Assembly (NCBI GenBank): GCA_013334865.1
Contig: JAAXWS010000012.1
Coordinates: 1 to 64,000 of the forward strand
Length of the DNA: 64,000 nt
DNA from: Chlorobiaceae bacterium
GTDB lineage: Bacteria; Bacteroidota; Chlorobiia; Chlorobiales; Chlorobiaceae
Direction: 5' to 3'
A model generated the notes under the pieces. The model searched no databases, had not been told where the DNA came from, and saw nothing but the letters and a program-made list of their open reading frames with translations. Position numbers and translations under genes: made by a program. Numbering within the stretch: position 1 is the first letter of the stretch; each line of letters starts with the position of its first letter. Of this stretch, positions 42,892 through 52,565 are shown in pieces.

Positions 42892-45351
42892 ATGTCAAGC
42901 ATGAGAGTATACAAGTTCGGGGGCTCCTCCATCGGCTCAGCCGCGAGGATCAGGCATGTCGCCGGCATCATCGGGCGCGGCCTGTCCGAAACCCGCATCG
43001 TGGTCGTTGTTTCGGCGATCCAGAAGGTCACCGACATGCTTGCCGATACCGCTGCGCTCGCCGCGAAGGGCGACGCCGCTTACCACGACAGGATCTCGGA
43101 GATCTCGGCACTGCACGCGGCGATCTGCCGCGAGCTGTTCGGTGCCGGCGAGGCTGATTCCTGGCTCGAGGGCCTGATATCAGAACTGCGCGACGCGGCA
43201 AGCGGCATTTTCCTCCTGAGGGACCTGTCCGACAGGAGCCTGGCCCTCGTGCTCAGCTACGGCGAACGCCTTTCCGCATGGATCGTCGGCCGCTACCTGA
43301 AGCAGTCCGGCATTGCCGCGGAGACCGTCGATGCGAGGGAGCTGATCGTCACCGACACCAACTACTGCTACGCGAAGGTCGATGCCCATGCAACCGACCG
43401 GCTGGTGCGGGAGAAGGTCAATTACAGTGACAGCGTGCCGGTGGTGACGGGTTTCATAGCAACGGCAACGGACGGATCGGTCTCCAACCTCGGCAGGGGC
43501 GGCTCCGACTATACGGCCTCCATCCTCGGTGCAGCGCTGCATGCCGGCGAGGTCTGGATCTGGACCGACGTCGACGGCCTCTTCAGCGCGGACCCGAAGC
43601 GGGTGCCCGACGCGAGGGTGCTTCCCGACATCAGCTACGCCGAGGCGATGGAGCTGTCGCACGCCGGAGCCAAGGTGCTGCATCCGCTTGCCGTGCAGCC
43701 GGCCATGAAGGCGGGCATTCCCGTCCTGATCAGGAACTCCTTCAACCCGGACGCACCCGGCACGAGGATCGAGGAGGCACCTGCGCCCGAGTCCGCCCTG
43801 CCGCGCCCGGTCACCGGCCTCACCTCGATCAACCGCGTGGTGCTGCTCAACCTCTCCGGCAGCGGCATGGCCGGCGTGCCCGGAACGGCGTCGCGCCTTT
43901 TTACCTGCCTGGCCAGGCACAGCATCAACATCATCTTCATCTCGCAGGCCTCGTCGGAGCAGTCGATCAGCCTGGCTATCAGCCCCGGCCAGGCATCGAT
44001 GGCCAGAAAGGTGCTCGAGGACGAGTTCTCGAGGGAGATCGAAGCCCGAAGGGTCGATCCGATCCACGTGCGCCGCAACCTCGCCATGGTCGCCGTCGTG
44101 GGCAACAAGATGTCGGGGCACCCCGGCGTGTCGGCTCAGCTCTTCGAGACGCTCGGCAAGAACGGCATCAACGTGATCGCCGTCGCCCAGGGCGCCAACG
44201 AGATGAACATCTCGCTGGTCGTCGACAGCGAAGACGAGGACAAGGCGCTCAACTGCATCCACGAGTCCTTCTTCCTGTCGCGGCGCAAGGTGCACGTCTT
44301 CATCGCGGGCACGGGCACTATCGCCAGGAGCCTGATCAGCCAGATCCGTGCGCACCGCACGACGCTCCAGGAGGAGATGGACCTCGACGTGGTGGTATGC
44401 GGACTGGCCAACACCCGCTCCATGGCCCTCGACCGTCAGGGTATCGACCTCGGGCACTGGCACGACGCCATGAAACCCCGCGAAGACAGCGACGGCATCG
44501 CTGGCTACATCCGGCTCATCCGGGAGATGAACCTGCACAACACCATCGTGGTGGACTGCACGGCGAGCACCAGGGTTGCCGAAGCCTATCCGGGCCTCCT
44601 GCAGGAGAACATCTCGGTGGCCACGGCCAACAAGCTCGGCATGGCCGGCCCATGGGAGCTTTACCGCCAGATCTCGGACGCCCGGCGCAAGAGCAACGCG
44701 AAATTCCTCTACGAGACCAACGTCGGCGCCGGCCTGCCGATCATCAATACGCTGAACGACCTGAAGAACAGCGGCGACAAGATCATCTGCATCGAAGGGG
44801 TCCTGTCGGGCACGCTGAGCTACATCTTCAACGAGCTGCGGAAAGGGGGGCGTTTCAGCGAGATCGTCAGGAAGGCGAAGGAGGCCGGCTACACCGAACC
44901 CGATCCGAGGGACGACCTCTCGGGAGCCGATTTCTCGAGGAAGCTGCTCATCCTGGGCCGGGAGCTCGGCTACCGGCTTGAGTACGCGGACGTCGAGTGC
45001 GAGAGCCTCGTGCCCGAGTCGTGCCGCGGCGAGATGACGCCGGATGAGTTCCTCGAACGGCTCGCCGCGATCGACGGCTGGTATGCCGATGAGATCGAGA
45101 AGGCCGGAGCCGAGGGCATGACGATCGCCTTTACCGGCGAGCTCAAGGAGGGCAAGGCGAAGGTCGGCCTCAAGCGGGTCCCTCTCGAGAGCCCGGTCGC
45201 CGGACTGAACGGCACCGAGAACCTCGTGGTGTTCACCACGGACCGTTACCTGAAGACGCCGCTCGTGGTCAAGGGGCCCGGTGCGGGGGGAGAGGTCACG
45301 GCCGGCGGGGTGTTCGCCGACATCCTCAGGATCGCCGGATACCTGGTATGA
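42892..45351 (+). CDS. thrA: Bifunctional aspartokinase / homoserine dehydrogenase
   Basis: 819 residues. Aspartokinase N-terminal domain ([10 protein letters not shown] near 4-13, SLVLS...GERLSAW near 120), two ACT-type regulatory domains (about 310-460), and a homoserine dehydrogenase domain (about 463-815) with [14 protein letters not shown] (NADP loop) and TANKLGM. It makes aspartyl phosphate and later homoserine, so it controls flux to threonine and methionine. Feedback inhibition by threonine is the family norm. Two Mets near the start (42892, 42901) are equally possible. It is followed by cinA 10 bp later. Confidence 0.95.
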   Translation: MSSMRVYKFGGSSIGSAARIRHVAGIIGRGLSETRIVVVVSAIQKVTDMLADTAALAAKGDAAYHDRISEISALHAAICRELFGAGEADSWLEGLISELRDAASGIFLLRDLSDRSLALVLSYGERLSAWIVGRYLKQSGIAAETVDARELIVTDTNYCYAKVDAHATDRLVREKVNYSDSVPVVTGFIATATDGSVSNLGRGGSDYTASILGAALHAGEVWIWTDVDGLFSADPKRVPDARVLPDISYAEAMELSHAGAKVLHPLAVQPAMKAGIPVLIRNSFNPDAPGTRIEEAPAPESALPRPVTGLTSINRVVLLNLSGSGMAGVPGTASRLFTCLARHSINIIFISQASSEQSISLAISPGQASMARKVLEDEFSREIEARRVDPIHVRRNLAMVAVVGNKMSGHPGVSAQLFETLGKNGINVIAVAQGANEMNISLVVDSEDEDKALNCIHESFFLSRRKVHVFIAGTGTIARSLISQIRAHRTTLQEEMDLDVVVCGLANTRSMALDRQGIDLGHWHDAMKPREDSDGIAGYIRLIREMNLHNTIVVDCTASTRVAEAYPGLLQENISVATANKLGMAGPWELYRQISDARRKSNAKFLYETNVGAGLPIINTLNDLKNSGDKIICIEGVLSGTLSYIFNELRKGGRFSEIVRKAKEAGYTEPDPRDDLSGADFSRKLLILGRELGYRLEYADVECESLVPESCRGEMTPDEFLERLAAIDGWYADEIEKAGAEGMTIAFTGELKEGKAKVGLKRVPLESPVAGLNGTENLVVFTTDRYLKTPLVVKGPGAGGEVTAGGVFADILRIAGYLV

Positions 45352-45361
45352 GCGACGCCCC

Positions 45362-46651
45362 ATGAAAGCCGACATCATCTCCATAGGCGACGAACTGCTC
45401 AAGGGGCACAGGGTCAACACCAACGCCCCCTTCATCTCGAGGGCGCTCGGGACGATCGGGGTCCCGGTCGAACGTATCGTCACCTGCTCCGACGACACGG
45501 AGTCGATCTGGCATGCCCTGGTCTCCTCCCTCCAGGATGCCGATATCGTGCTGGTGACCGGCGGGCTCGGCCCGACACGTGACGACCGCACCCGTAAGGC
45601 GGTTCAGGATCTGCTCGGCCGGGGGCTCGTCTTCTGGCCCGAGGCCTACGGAAGGATCGAGGAGATCTTCAGGCGGCGCGGGCGCGAGGTCACCGAGCAG
45701 ATGCGGGACCAGGCCATGGTGATCGAGGGTTCGGTGCCGGTGCCCAACACCAAAGGCACCGCTCCGGGCATGATCATCGACTGCGGCGAGCGGTTCGGGA
45801 ACCACTACCTCGTGCTCATGCCGGGCGTGCCCGTCGAGATGGAGGCCATGATGACCCTGACGGTGGTTCCCTGGTTCGCACCGATGTCCGGCGCCAGCAT
45901 CATCCATACCCCGGTCATGACGATGGGCATCGGCGAAAGCATGCTCGCCGGGATGATCAGGGAGGTCGAGGATTCGATGCCCGCCCACACGACGCTCTCC
46001 TATCTGCCGCATGCGGCCGGGGTGAGCCTCATGGTGAGCACCTCCGGAGCCGACCGCGGCGAGGTCGAAGCCGAGAACCGCAGGGTGGTCGACGCCATCG
46101 TCTCGAAGGCCGGAGATTATGTCTACGCCACCTCCGATGCCTCCCTCGAGGAGGTCGTCATCGGGCTCCTGCTTGAGCGCGGACTGACGGTGGCCGTGGC
46201 AGAATCGTGCACCGGCGGCCTCGTCTCCAGCCGCCTCACCGACGTTCCCGGCTCCTCGGGATGCTTCCTGCAGGGGGAGGTCACCTACAGCAACGCCGCC
46301 AAGGAGTCGCTGCTCGGCGTCGACCGCGCCACGCTCGACGCGCACGGGGCGGTCAGCGAACCGGTCGCCCTGGAAATGGCCCGCGGCTGCCTCATGAGGA
46401 GCGGAGCCGACTTCGCCGTCGCCACCACCGGCATCGCCGGCCCGTCCGGAGGGAGCGCCGACAAGCCGGTCGGCATGCTGTGCCTGGCCGTGGCATCGAG
46501 GCTCCCGGACGGTTCGCTCCGGGGCGAAGCGTCGACCCAGCAGCACTTCGGCGACCGCAGCCAGAACAAGGCGCGATTCAGCGAGGCGGCCCTCCGCGCG
46601 CTGCTCGAAAGGTTGCGGGAGAAGAACCCGATCGTGACGCCTGACACGTGA
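45362..46651 (+). CDS. cinA: CinA-family protein (damage-inducible / NMN amidase type)
   Basis: 429 residues from ATG 45362, starting where the family does ([16 protein letters not shown]). The N-terminal MoCF/COG1058 domain has [11 protein letters not shown] (about 64-74). The C-terminal CinA domain has [11 protein letters not shown] (about 280-290), which contains the catalytic Ser of nicotinamide mononucleotide deamidases. It may recycle NMN and hydrolyse ADP-ribose. It forms an operon with thrA (10-bp gap). Its last codons lie in a CACGTGACGGCGTGACG-type repeat, and a 62-bp palindrome follows. Confidence 0.9.
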   Translation: MKADIISIGDELLKGHRVNTNAPFISRALGTIGVPVERIVTCSDDTESIWHALVSSLQDADIVLVTGGLGPTRDDRTRKAVQDLLGRGLVFWPEAYGRIEEIFRRRGREVTEQMRDQAMVIEGSVPVPNTKGTAPGMIIDCGERFGNHYLVLMPGVPVEMEAMMTLTVVPWFAPMSGASIIHTPVMTMGIGESMLAGMIREVEDSMPAHTTLSYLPHAAGVSLMVSTSGADRGEVEAENRRVVDAIVSKAGDYVYATSDASLEEVVIGLLLERGLTVAVAESCTGGLVSSRLTDVPGSSGCFLQGEVTYSNAAKESLLGVDRATLDAHGAVSEPVALEMARGCLMRSGADFAVATTGIAGPSGGSADKPVGMLCLAVASRLPDGSLRGEASTQQHFGDRSQNKARFSEAALRALLERLREKNPIVTPDT

Positions 46652-46688
46652 CGGCGTGACGATCCGCGAGGGCTCTGGGGGAGGGCTC

Positions 46689-46750
46689 TGGGGTCAGGTC
46701 TTGTATTTTGACATTTGCCTGCAAATGTCAAAATACAAGACCTGACCCCA
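46689..46750. repeat. 62-bp perfect palindrome (REP/RAYT-type hairpin)
   Basis: Two perfect 30-bp arms (46689-46718 and 46721-46750) around a CT spacer. The outer ends read TGGGGTCAGGTCTTGTAT and the inverse. Such TGGGGTCAGGTCTTG motifs are, as I recall, flanking sequences of some REP-associated transposases. It lies between cinA and mutL with no transposase gene and no T-tract, so it is a solo hairpin element. Confidence 0.85.
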
Positions 46751-46821
46751 ATCGTGGCCGGTTTTTTTTCGATATTAGGTCTTACGCTGTCGTATGAATG
46801 AAATCCGTCTGAGCATCTGCC

Positions 46822-48711
46822 ATGGCCTCCATCGTCAAACTTCCCGATATCGTTGCCAATAAAATCTCTGCCGGTGAGGTGGTCCAGCGGCCGGCCTCGG
46901 TGGTCAAGGAGCTGCTCGAGAACTCGATCGATTCCGGGGCCACCCGTATCACGGTTTCGATCAGGGATGCCGGGCGCCAGCTGATCCAGATCATCGACAA
47001 CGGCTGCGGCATGGGGCCGGACGATGCGCTGCTCAGCGTCGAACGGTTCGCGACCAGCAAGATCAGGGAGGTCGACGACCTCGACGCGCTCGGCACGCTC
47101 GGCTTCAGGGGCGAAGCCCTGGCCAGCATTTCCTCGGTCTCACATTTCGAGCTGAGGACGCGCCGCGAAGCCGACAGGCTGGGCTCGCTGCTGAAGAGCG
47201 ACGGTGGGGTGATGGAAGGGGTGCAGCCGGTGCAGTGCGAGGTCGGCACCATGATCTCTGTCCGAAACCTTTTTTTCAACGTTCCGGCGCGGCGCAAGTT
47301 CCTCAAGTCGAACTCCACCGAGTACCGGCATATCCACGAGACGGTCAAGTCCCTCGTGCTGGCCTACCCGGAGATCGAGTGGCGCATGATCAACGACGAC
47401 GAGGAGCTGTTCCACTTCAGGACGCAGGACATGCGGGAGCGCCTCAACCACTTCTACGGCGACGGGTTCGGCGACAGCCTCATCGAGGTCACCGAGGACA
47501 ACGACTACCTCTCCATCGGCGGCTACCTGGGAAGGCCGGGCATGATGGTACGCCAGAAGTACGACCAGTACTTCTACATCAATCGCCGGATCGTGCAGAA
47601 CCGGATGCTCGCCCAGGCGGTCCAGCAGGCATACGGCGAGCTGCTCGAGGAGCGCCAGTCACCATTCGCGCTGCTCTTCATCGGCATCGACCCGGCGAAG
47701 GTCGACGTGAACGTCCACCCTTCAAAGATGGAGGTGCGCTTCGAGGACGAACGGAACGTGAGGAGCATGGTCTATCCGGTCGTCAAACGCGCCATCCAGC
47801 TCCACGACTTCTCGCCGGAAGCAGCGGCGGCCACCTCCGAAGGGCTCTTTTCGTCCTCCGCAGGCGCAGCGCCATCCGGCGTTGCCGACCGCAGGCTCGG
47901 GTATGCCTCCCCCTCGGGCAGGGCCTCCACCACCGGCGACCTCTACCGTAACTACCGCGAAGGGGCGTTCCAGTTCCCCTCGTACGGCGCACCCGCATAT
48001 TCCGGCCGCCAGGAGGCTCCGGGCATCGAGCTGCAGCCTCAGGCCGAAGAGCGCTACACGGTGCACGAGTCCGCCGACATGGCCAGTCCCGGTGAGGCCC
48101 CGATGCCGCTCGGCGACGACCCAGCCTCTGTCACCGCCGGCAAGGAGCCGAAGATCTGGCAACTGCACAACAAGTACATCGTCTGCCAGATCAAGACCGG
48201 CCTGATGATCATCGACCAGCACGTCGCCCATGAGCGGGTGCTCTACGAGCGCGCCATCGACGTCATGAACGAGGAGGTCCCGAACTCGCAGCAGCTGCTC
48301 TTTCCGCAGAAGATCGACCTCAAGCCCTGGCAGTACGAGGTCTACGAGGAGATCCGCGATGAGATCTACCGGCTCGGCTTCAACATCAGGTCTTTCGGGG
48401 GGATGGCCGTCATGATCGAAGGCGTGCCTCCGGACGTGCGAGACGGCACCGAGGCCACCATCCTGCAGGACATGATCGCCGAGTACCAGGAGAACTCTTC
48501 GAAGCTCAAGCTCGAGAAGCGGGACAACCTCGCCAAGTCCTACTCCTGCCGCAACGCCATCATGACCGGCCAGAAGCTGACCCTCGAAGAGATGCGGATG
48601 CTCATCGACCGCCTCTTCGCCACGCGCATGCCCTACGTCTGCCCCCACGGCCGCCCGGTCATCATCAGGCTGTCGCTTGACGAGCTCGACCGGATGTTCG
48701 GGAGGAAGTGA
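46822..48711 (+). CDS. mutL: DNA mismatch repair protein MutL
   Basis: 629 residues. N-terminal GHKL ATPase domain: KISAGEVVQRPASVVKELLENS (residues about 14-35), DNGCGM (near 60), GFRGEAL (near 96); then the transducer domain, a long low-complexity linker (about 340-440), and a C-terminal dimerisation domain. The C-terminal domain does not show the DQHA..E endonuclease motif in clean form, but QHVAHERVLYE near 472 is close to it (IDQHVAHER), so nuclease activity as in other non-enteric MutLs is likely. MutL couples MutS recognition to strand excision. No mutS is nearby. Confidence 0.94.
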   Translation: MASIVKLPDIVANKISAGEVVQRPASVVKELLENSIDSGATRITVSIRDAGRQLIQIIDNGCGMGPDDALLSVERFATSKIREVDDLDALGTLGFRGEALASISSVSHFELRTRREADRLGSLLKSDGGVMEGVQPVQCEVGTMISVRNLFFNVPARRKFLKSNSTEYRHIHETVKSLVLAYPEIEWRMINDDEELFHFRTQDMRERLNHFYGDGFGDSLIEVTEDNDYLSIGGYLGRPGMMVRQKYDQYFYINRRIVQNRMLAQAVQQAYGELLEERQSPFALLFIGIDPAKVDVNVHPSKMEVRFEDERNVRSMVYPVVKRAIQLHDFSPEAAAATSEGLFSSSAGAAPSGVADRRLGYASPSGRASTTGDLYRNYREGAFQFPSYGAPAYSGRQEAPGIELQPQAEERYTVHESADMASPGEAPMPLGDDPASVTAGKEPKIWQLHNKYIVCQIKTGLMIIDQHVAHERVLYERAIDVMNEEVPNSQQLLFPQKIDLKPWQYEVYEEIRDEIYRLGFNIRSFGGMAVMIEGVPPDVRDGTEATILQDMIAEYQENSSKLKLEKRDNLAKSYSCRNAIMTGQKLTLEEMRMLIDRLFATRMPYVCPHGRPVIIRLSLDELDRMFGRK

Positions 48712-48715
48712 AACT

Positions 48716-48747
48716 GTTGATAATGGATAATTGACAGTTGATAATGG
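48716..48747. repeat. GATAATGGATAAT microrepeats
   Basis: TTGATAATGGATAATTGACAGTTGATAATGG pattern: three GATAAT units with intervening GG and TTGACA-like words, just after mutL. Shared with 36084-36110. Confidence 0.6.
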
Positions 48748-48868
48748 CGGAGGGAGATTTTCTTGGGCGATGAACCCCTGTAGGGGCGCCCCCCCCCTAT
48801 AAGATCATCCACCCGGGGATTTGTTTATTAAAGGTCTAGTTTGTACATTTACGCCCAATGAACGATCT

Positions 48869-48941
48869 ACCCTTGTAGCTCAGAGGATAGAGCAGCAGTT
48901 TCCTAAACTGTTGGTCGGCAGTTCGAGTCTGCCCAAGGGTA
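48869..48941 (+). tRNA. tRNA-Arg (anticodon CCT)
   Basis: A complete cloverleaf of 73 nt. Acceptor ACCCTTG with CAAGGGT (7 bp) and discriminator A; D-stem GCTC/GAGC; anticodon stem GCAGT/ACTGT with loop TTCCTAA (anticodon CCT at 48902-48904); T-arm GGCAG-TTCGAGT-CTGCC. No CCA is encoded. It reads AGG arginine codons. Confidence 0.95.
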
Positions 48942-48973
48942 CGCTCAATCTCAGGTTGGCAGTAGTTATGGTT

Positions 48974-49012
48974 AAACAAAAACAGCAGGGAACCTCCCTG
49001 CTGTTTTTGTTT
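48974..49012. terminator. Bidirectional terminator after the tRNA
   Basis: A perfect 17-bp stem (48974-48990 with 48996-49012), AACCT loop; its outer 5-7 bp are all A/T and so form a T-tract on either strand. It sits between tRNA-Arg and the minus-strand cytochrome gene. Confidence 0.92.
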
Positions 49013-49026
49013 CATTCCTTCCAATA

Positions 49027-49476
49027 TTACGGTTTCCGGATGCCGTTACCAGCTCCCTGTCCTTTTCCTGCGCCCGATCCGGGCCCCCACCCCCCGGCAG
49101 AACCCTGATCCCATACCCAGCCGGCCACGGTGTTCAGTTCTGCGTCGCTCAGCTGCATCGCCGGCATGAGCCCGAAGCGTTCCATCGCCTGGGGATCGGC
49201 GACCATCTTCTCTTTCGACGGCGATTTCAGGAACGAGACCATGTGCTCGACACCCTTCGATTTCGTGGCGAACCTCTGCCGGTACCGGGATGCGATGGGA
49301 ACGATGGGCGGCGCCGATTTCGGCGGCGGCATGACCGAATGGCAGACGCTGCAAGTGCTTTCGAATATCATCTTGCCGTCCGGCGCCGCGGCAGCTGGCG
49401 ATGCGGTGAGTACGAAGAACATTCCGGATATGCCCAGGGTTGACCCGACGATGCAACTGCTCTTGAGATGTTTCAT
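49027..49476 (-). CDS. Periplasmic monohaem cytochrome c
   Basis: 149 residues: signal peptide (about 1-31, ending SPAAAA), a single haem site CSVCH (about 42-46), and a likely axial Met in RFGLMPAM (about 101-108). The tail is rich in Gly and Lys. It is a small class I cytochrome c, presumably a soluble electron carrier between periplasmic donors and the reaction centre or an oxidoreductase. It is not the typical Chlorobium c-555 sequence. Alone, bounded by a strong terminator downstream. Confidence 0.85.
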   Translation of the reverse strand: MKHLKSSCIVGSTLGISGMFFVLTASPAAAAPDGKMIFESTCSVCHSVMPPPKSAPPIVPIASRYRQRFATKSKGVEHMVSFLKSPSKEKMVADPQAMERFGLMPAMQLSDAELNTVAGWVWDQGSAGGWGPGSGAGKGQGAGNGIRKP

Positions 49477-49633
49477 GTTCGTTCCGTTTTGTTCATGGAT
49501 CCTCGCTCTTCAGGTACTTCTCCATCAAGTTTGACGTCGACGGGCGGCCCTTCCGGCACAAATCGCTTTCATGGCGTACGCCAAAACGCTATAATTTGGA
49601 AAATCAGCGCTTTCAGGAACCGGATATCCACCC

Positions 49634-50509
49634 ATGAAGCTCTTCAGAAACGCACTCCTGCTGCTCGTTCTTTTCCTGGTCGTCGACATTGCCCGATATG
49701 CCGTGTACCCCGACATTTCGAAACTTGCCGGAACCAATCCGGAGAAGACGGCCTTCATGGAGTACCGTGAGGCGGAGTGGCGGCGCGAGGGACTGACCGA
49801 CAAGAAGATCAGGCAGCGGTGGGTTCCGCTGAAGAGGGTCTCGCCGGCACTGGTCAAGGCGGTGCTGATCTCCGAGGACGACAAGTTCTGGAAGCACGAC
49901 GGTTTCGATTACGAGGCCATCGAGAGTGCCGTCGAGAGAAACATGAAAGCCGGGAAATTCAAGTTCGGGGGAAGCACCATCAGCCAGCAGCTCGCCAAGA
50001 ACCTGTACCTCTCTCCGTCGAAGAACCCCATCCGGAAGATCCAGGAGGCGATCCTCACCTGGCGCATCGAGCATGCCCTGTCGAAACGCAGGATCCTGGA
50101 GCTCTACGTGAACGTCGCCGAGTGGGGCGACGGCATCTTCGGCATCGAGGAGGCGGCAAGGCTCCACTTCGGCACCAGCGCCGCCGGCCTGTCGGCATCG
50201 CAGGCCTCGAAGCTGGCCGCGGCGCTTCCGAACCCGATACGCTACCAGCCCAACGGCTCCTCGTCGTTCGTCAGGAACCGTTCGAAGCGCATCTACGCCA
50301 TCATGCTGAAGCGGGGCGTCGTGGTCCCCGACTTCCAGGAGGTGATGACCCTTCCTGCTGGCCCCGCCCCAGATTCACTCACGGTCGGCATACCGGAGTA
50401 CCTGATCGACCAGGCGTCGGCTCCGGACAGTTCCACGGCCATTCATGCGGAACGGAAGAAGAGGGATGTGCAACCGGCGCCGGATGCGGATGCCGGTGCG
50501 GTGAAATAA
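49634..50509 (+). CDS. mtgA: Monofunctional biosynthetic peptidoglycan transglycosylase
   Basis: 291 residues: an N-terminal membrane anchor (about 4-20), then a GT51 domain with EDDKFWKHDGFDYEAIE (the catalytic Glu region, near 77-93), GGSTISQQLAKNLYLS (near 115-130), RKIQEAILTWRIE and KRRILELYVNVAEWG (near 155-169). It polymerises lipid II into glycan strands and lacks a transpeptidase domain. The Pro/Ala-rich C-terminal tail (about 255-291) is unusual for MtgA. It converges on rubredoxin with a hairpin between. Confidence 0.93.
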   Translation: MKLFRNALLLLVLFLVVDIARYAVYPDISKLAGTNPEKTAFMEYREAEWRREGLTDKKIRQRWVPLKRVSPALVKAVLISEDDKFWKHDGFDYEAIESAVERNMKAGKFKFGGSTISQQLAKNLYLSPSKNPIRKIQEAILTWRIEHALSKRRILELYVNVAEWGDGIFGIEEAARLHFGTSAAGLSASQASKLAAALPNPIRYQPNGSSSFVRNRSKRIYAIMLKRGVVVPDFQEVMTLPAGPAPDSLTVGIPEYLIDQASAPDSSTAIHAERKKRDVQPAPDADAGAVK

Positions 50510-50527
50510 AGGGTTGAGGTGGTGGTG

Positions 50528-50567
50528 AACCTTCCCGGCAGTACCGTTCAGGCTACTGCCGGAGGTT
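50528..50567. terminator. Hairpin between mtgA and rubredoxin
   Basis: A 14-bp interrupted stem: 50528-50532 with 50563-50567 and 50535-50543 with 50554-50562. No T-tract on either strand. A weak or partial terminator, or an mRNA 3' stabiliser, between the convergent genes. Confidence 0.45.
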
Positions 50568-50580
50568 TCCGTGCGGATTA

Positions 50581-50739
50581 TCAGGCGGGTTCGAAGAATG
50601 ACTTGTCCACGCCACAGACGGGGCAGACCCAGTCGTCCGGGATATCTTCGAAGGCGGTTCCCGGTTCGACGCCGCCGTCGGGATCGCCGGCTTCCGGATC
50701 GTAGACATAGCCGCAAGGCACACAGACCCATTTCTGCAT
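50581..50739 (-). CDS. Rubredoxin
   Basis: 52 residues. Two knuckles CVPCG (6-10) and CPVCG (39-43) provide the four cysteines for one iron, with the canonical [18 protein letters not shown] in between and [11 protein letters not shown] before the second knuckle. It carries single electrons at low potential, often to oxygen- or superoxide-handling enzymes; in green sulfur bacteria it has been linked to pyruvate:ferredoxin-type electron transfer. AAAGGAGAG precedes the ATG at 50739. Its size hides it from ORF lists. Confidence 0.95.
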   Translation of the reverse strand: MQKWVCVPCGYVYDPEAGDPDGGVEPGTAFEDIPDDWVCPVCGVDKSFFEPA

Positions 50740-50889
50740 AAGTATCTCTCCTTTAGGGTTGATATTGCTGTTACTGTTCTGGAGAAAAGAAGAACACTAC
50801 TCTTCTAAAATCGTTGACTGGGCAAAAAGTTCACCGCTGCCGGGGTGAAAATGGACGAACGTTGCCGCCCTTGAACAAGAGAGGCGCCC

Positions 50890-51228
50890 ATGCACCTTAA
50901 ACTCTCCCTGTCTTTCTGGTTGCTCATCACCGCCGCCGAATCGGTGAAAGGTACTGTCCGCAGGCTTGTTCTCGTGCCGGCCATGGGCGAACTGCCGGCC
51001 CACCAGGCAGGCGTCGCCATAGGCTGCGTGATCATATTTTCGGTTGCCTGGCTGTTTGCCGGACGTTCAGGGGCATCGTCTGCGCGCCAATGCCTTGCCA
51101 CAGGAGTGCTCTGGGTGTTCCTCACCCTCCTCTTCGAGTTCGGGCTCGGCTCGATGCTCGGGTACGCCCCGGCACGCATGCTTGCCGATTATGACCTGTG
51201 CAGGGGCGGTCGACCCCCTGAACCATGA
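50890..51228 (+). CDS. Small three-helix membrane protein
   Basis: 112 residues with about three hydrophobic segments (about 5-25, 40-60, 68-92) and a short polar tail ending RPPEP. No family recognised. It overlaps the next gene by 4 bp (ATGA-type), so it is translationally coupled to the FAD oxidoreductase and may serve as its membrane partner. The start is ATG 50890, preceded by GAGAGG. Confidence 0.55.
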   Translation: MHLKLSLSFWLLITAAESVKGTVRRLVLVPAMGELPAHQAGVAIGCVIIFSVAWLFAGRSGASSARQCLATGVLWVFLTLLFEFGLGSMLGYAPARMLADYDLCRGGRPPEP

Positions 51229-52559
51229 TTTCGCGTCAGGAGGTCATCGTTGTCGGCGCGGGCATCGCCGGCTTGGCAGCTGCCCATACCCTCAGGCGGA
51301 GCGGCCTGAACGTGAGGATACTCGAGTCATCTTGGCGTGCCGGTGGCCGCATGACGACCGACTGGCTCCATGGGATGCCGATCGATCGGGGCGCGCAGTT
51401 CCTGTCCACAGGATACCATGTTCTCCGCTCGCTGGCCGGGGAGGTTGGATGTTCGTCACTCATTCATGAAACTTCGCCCATTGGCGCCGTGGTCCGTGCT
51501 GGAGCGCCGAGAAGGTTGCGGGCGGGAAATCCGTCCTCCCCCCTCTTTTCCGGGTTGCTTGGCTTGCGTGAGCTGATGGCTCTCGGCCGCGAGTCGTTCA
51601 GGCATCGAGGTTGTCTTGGTGCTTGTTCCCTGAGCGATTTCAGCGCCTGGTCGACATACGATGACGAGACGGTGAAAAGCTGGTCGGACCGGCTACTGGG
51701 ACATTCCGTTACGGATTTCATGTTCGATCCGATGCTGAGGGGATTCTATTTCCAGTCTGCTGAGGAGACTTCCAGGGCGCTGGCCATGGTTCTGGCCGCA
51801 TTCAGTTTCAGGCGTTCACACACGCTGACATGCGACGGGGGAATAGGCACGCTGCCCGGGATGCTGGCAAGGAATCTGGACGTGGTGTTCGATACGCCGG
51901 TACTGTCCGTGGACGCCGACGGCGATACGGTCCGTGTGACGACAGCATCGGGCACGCTCCTGGCGGGAAGGGTCATCGTGGCCATACCGGCCCCTTTGGC
52001 CTCCATGCTTATCCGCACGAATGCCTGCCATCCCGTCGAATGCCGCTTGCTTTCCACAGGCTACAGTTCCAGCATCAACATCGGCTGCATTGCCAGTGCG
52101 GATTTCCGCCTTCCGGGTGATTTGCGGGATGTCTATGGGGTTCTGGTTCCATCTTCCGAAAGCCGGGAGATCGTCGGTATCGGCATCGAAAGGAACAAGT
52201 TCACCGAGCGGTTGCCAGCAGATGCGCAGCTGTTCAACATCATGCTCTCCGATGCTTGCAGCCGCAGGGTGACGGGACTGCCGGACGAAGAGGTCGTCAG
52301 GCTTGCCCTCGTTGCGGCCGAAAGGTTTCTGCCGGGTCTGGCGTCGACCCTTGCGGCAAGCTTGGTCTGCCGGTGGCCTCTGGCGGAACCACGGTCACCG
52401 GTCGGCCGGTCGGCCGATTTGCAGGCATACCGCAGGATGTGCCGGGAGGCGAATCCTGCCGTGCTTCTGGCGGGTGATTACATGAGCATGCCTTACACCG
52501 AGGGAGCGGCAGAGTCGGGTGTCTGGGCGGCCGAGCAGGTGCTGTCCCGGAGGTGCTGA
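51225..52559 (+). CDS. FAD-dependent amine-oxidase-type oxidoreductase
   Basis: 444 residues: FAD-binding VVGAGIAGLAAAH (about 8-20), LESSWRAGGRM (about 36-46), and a C-terminal FAD motif PAVLLAGDYMSMPYTEGAAESG (about 405-428). This is the monoamine-oxidase/protoporphyrinogen-oxidase superfamily, similar to phytoene desaturase-type and renalase-like proteins. Substrate unknown; carotenoid or tetrapyrrole chemistry is possible in a phototroph. Coupled to the small membrane protein upstream and ending 6 bp before the convergent gdh gene. Confidence 0.72.
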   Translation: MISRQEVIVVGAGIAGLAAAHTLRRSGLNVRILESSWRAGGRMTTDWLHGMPIDRGAQFLSTGYHVLRSLAGEVGCSSLIHETSPIGAVVRAGAPRRLRAGNPSSPLFSGLLGLRELMALGRESFRHRGCLGACSLSDFSAWSTYDDETVKSWSDRLLGHSVTDFMFDPMLRGFYFQSAEETSRALAMVLAAFSFRRSHTLTCDGGIGTLPGMLARNLDVVFDTPVLSVDADGDTVRVTTASGTLLAGRVIVAIPAPLASMLIRTNACHPVECRLLSTGYSSSINIGCIASADFRLPGDLRDVYGVLVPSSESREIVGIGIERNKFTERLPADAQLFNIMLSDACSRRVTGLPDEEVVRLALVAAERFLPGLASTLAASLVCRWPLAEPRSPVGRSADLQAYRRMCREANPAVLLAGDYMSMPYTEGAAESGVWAAEQVLSRRC

Positions 52560-52565
52560 TGCCGA

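Noticed and set aside
43180-45591. Long minus-strand open frame opposite thrA
   Set aside because: Shadow of the aspartokinase/homoserine dehydrogenase; His/Asp/Val-rich composition typical of antisense translation.
46689-46750. Palindrome as a simple cinA terminator
   Set aside because: Arms are 30 bp and perfect, with no T-tract following; length and ends fit a mobile hairpin better.
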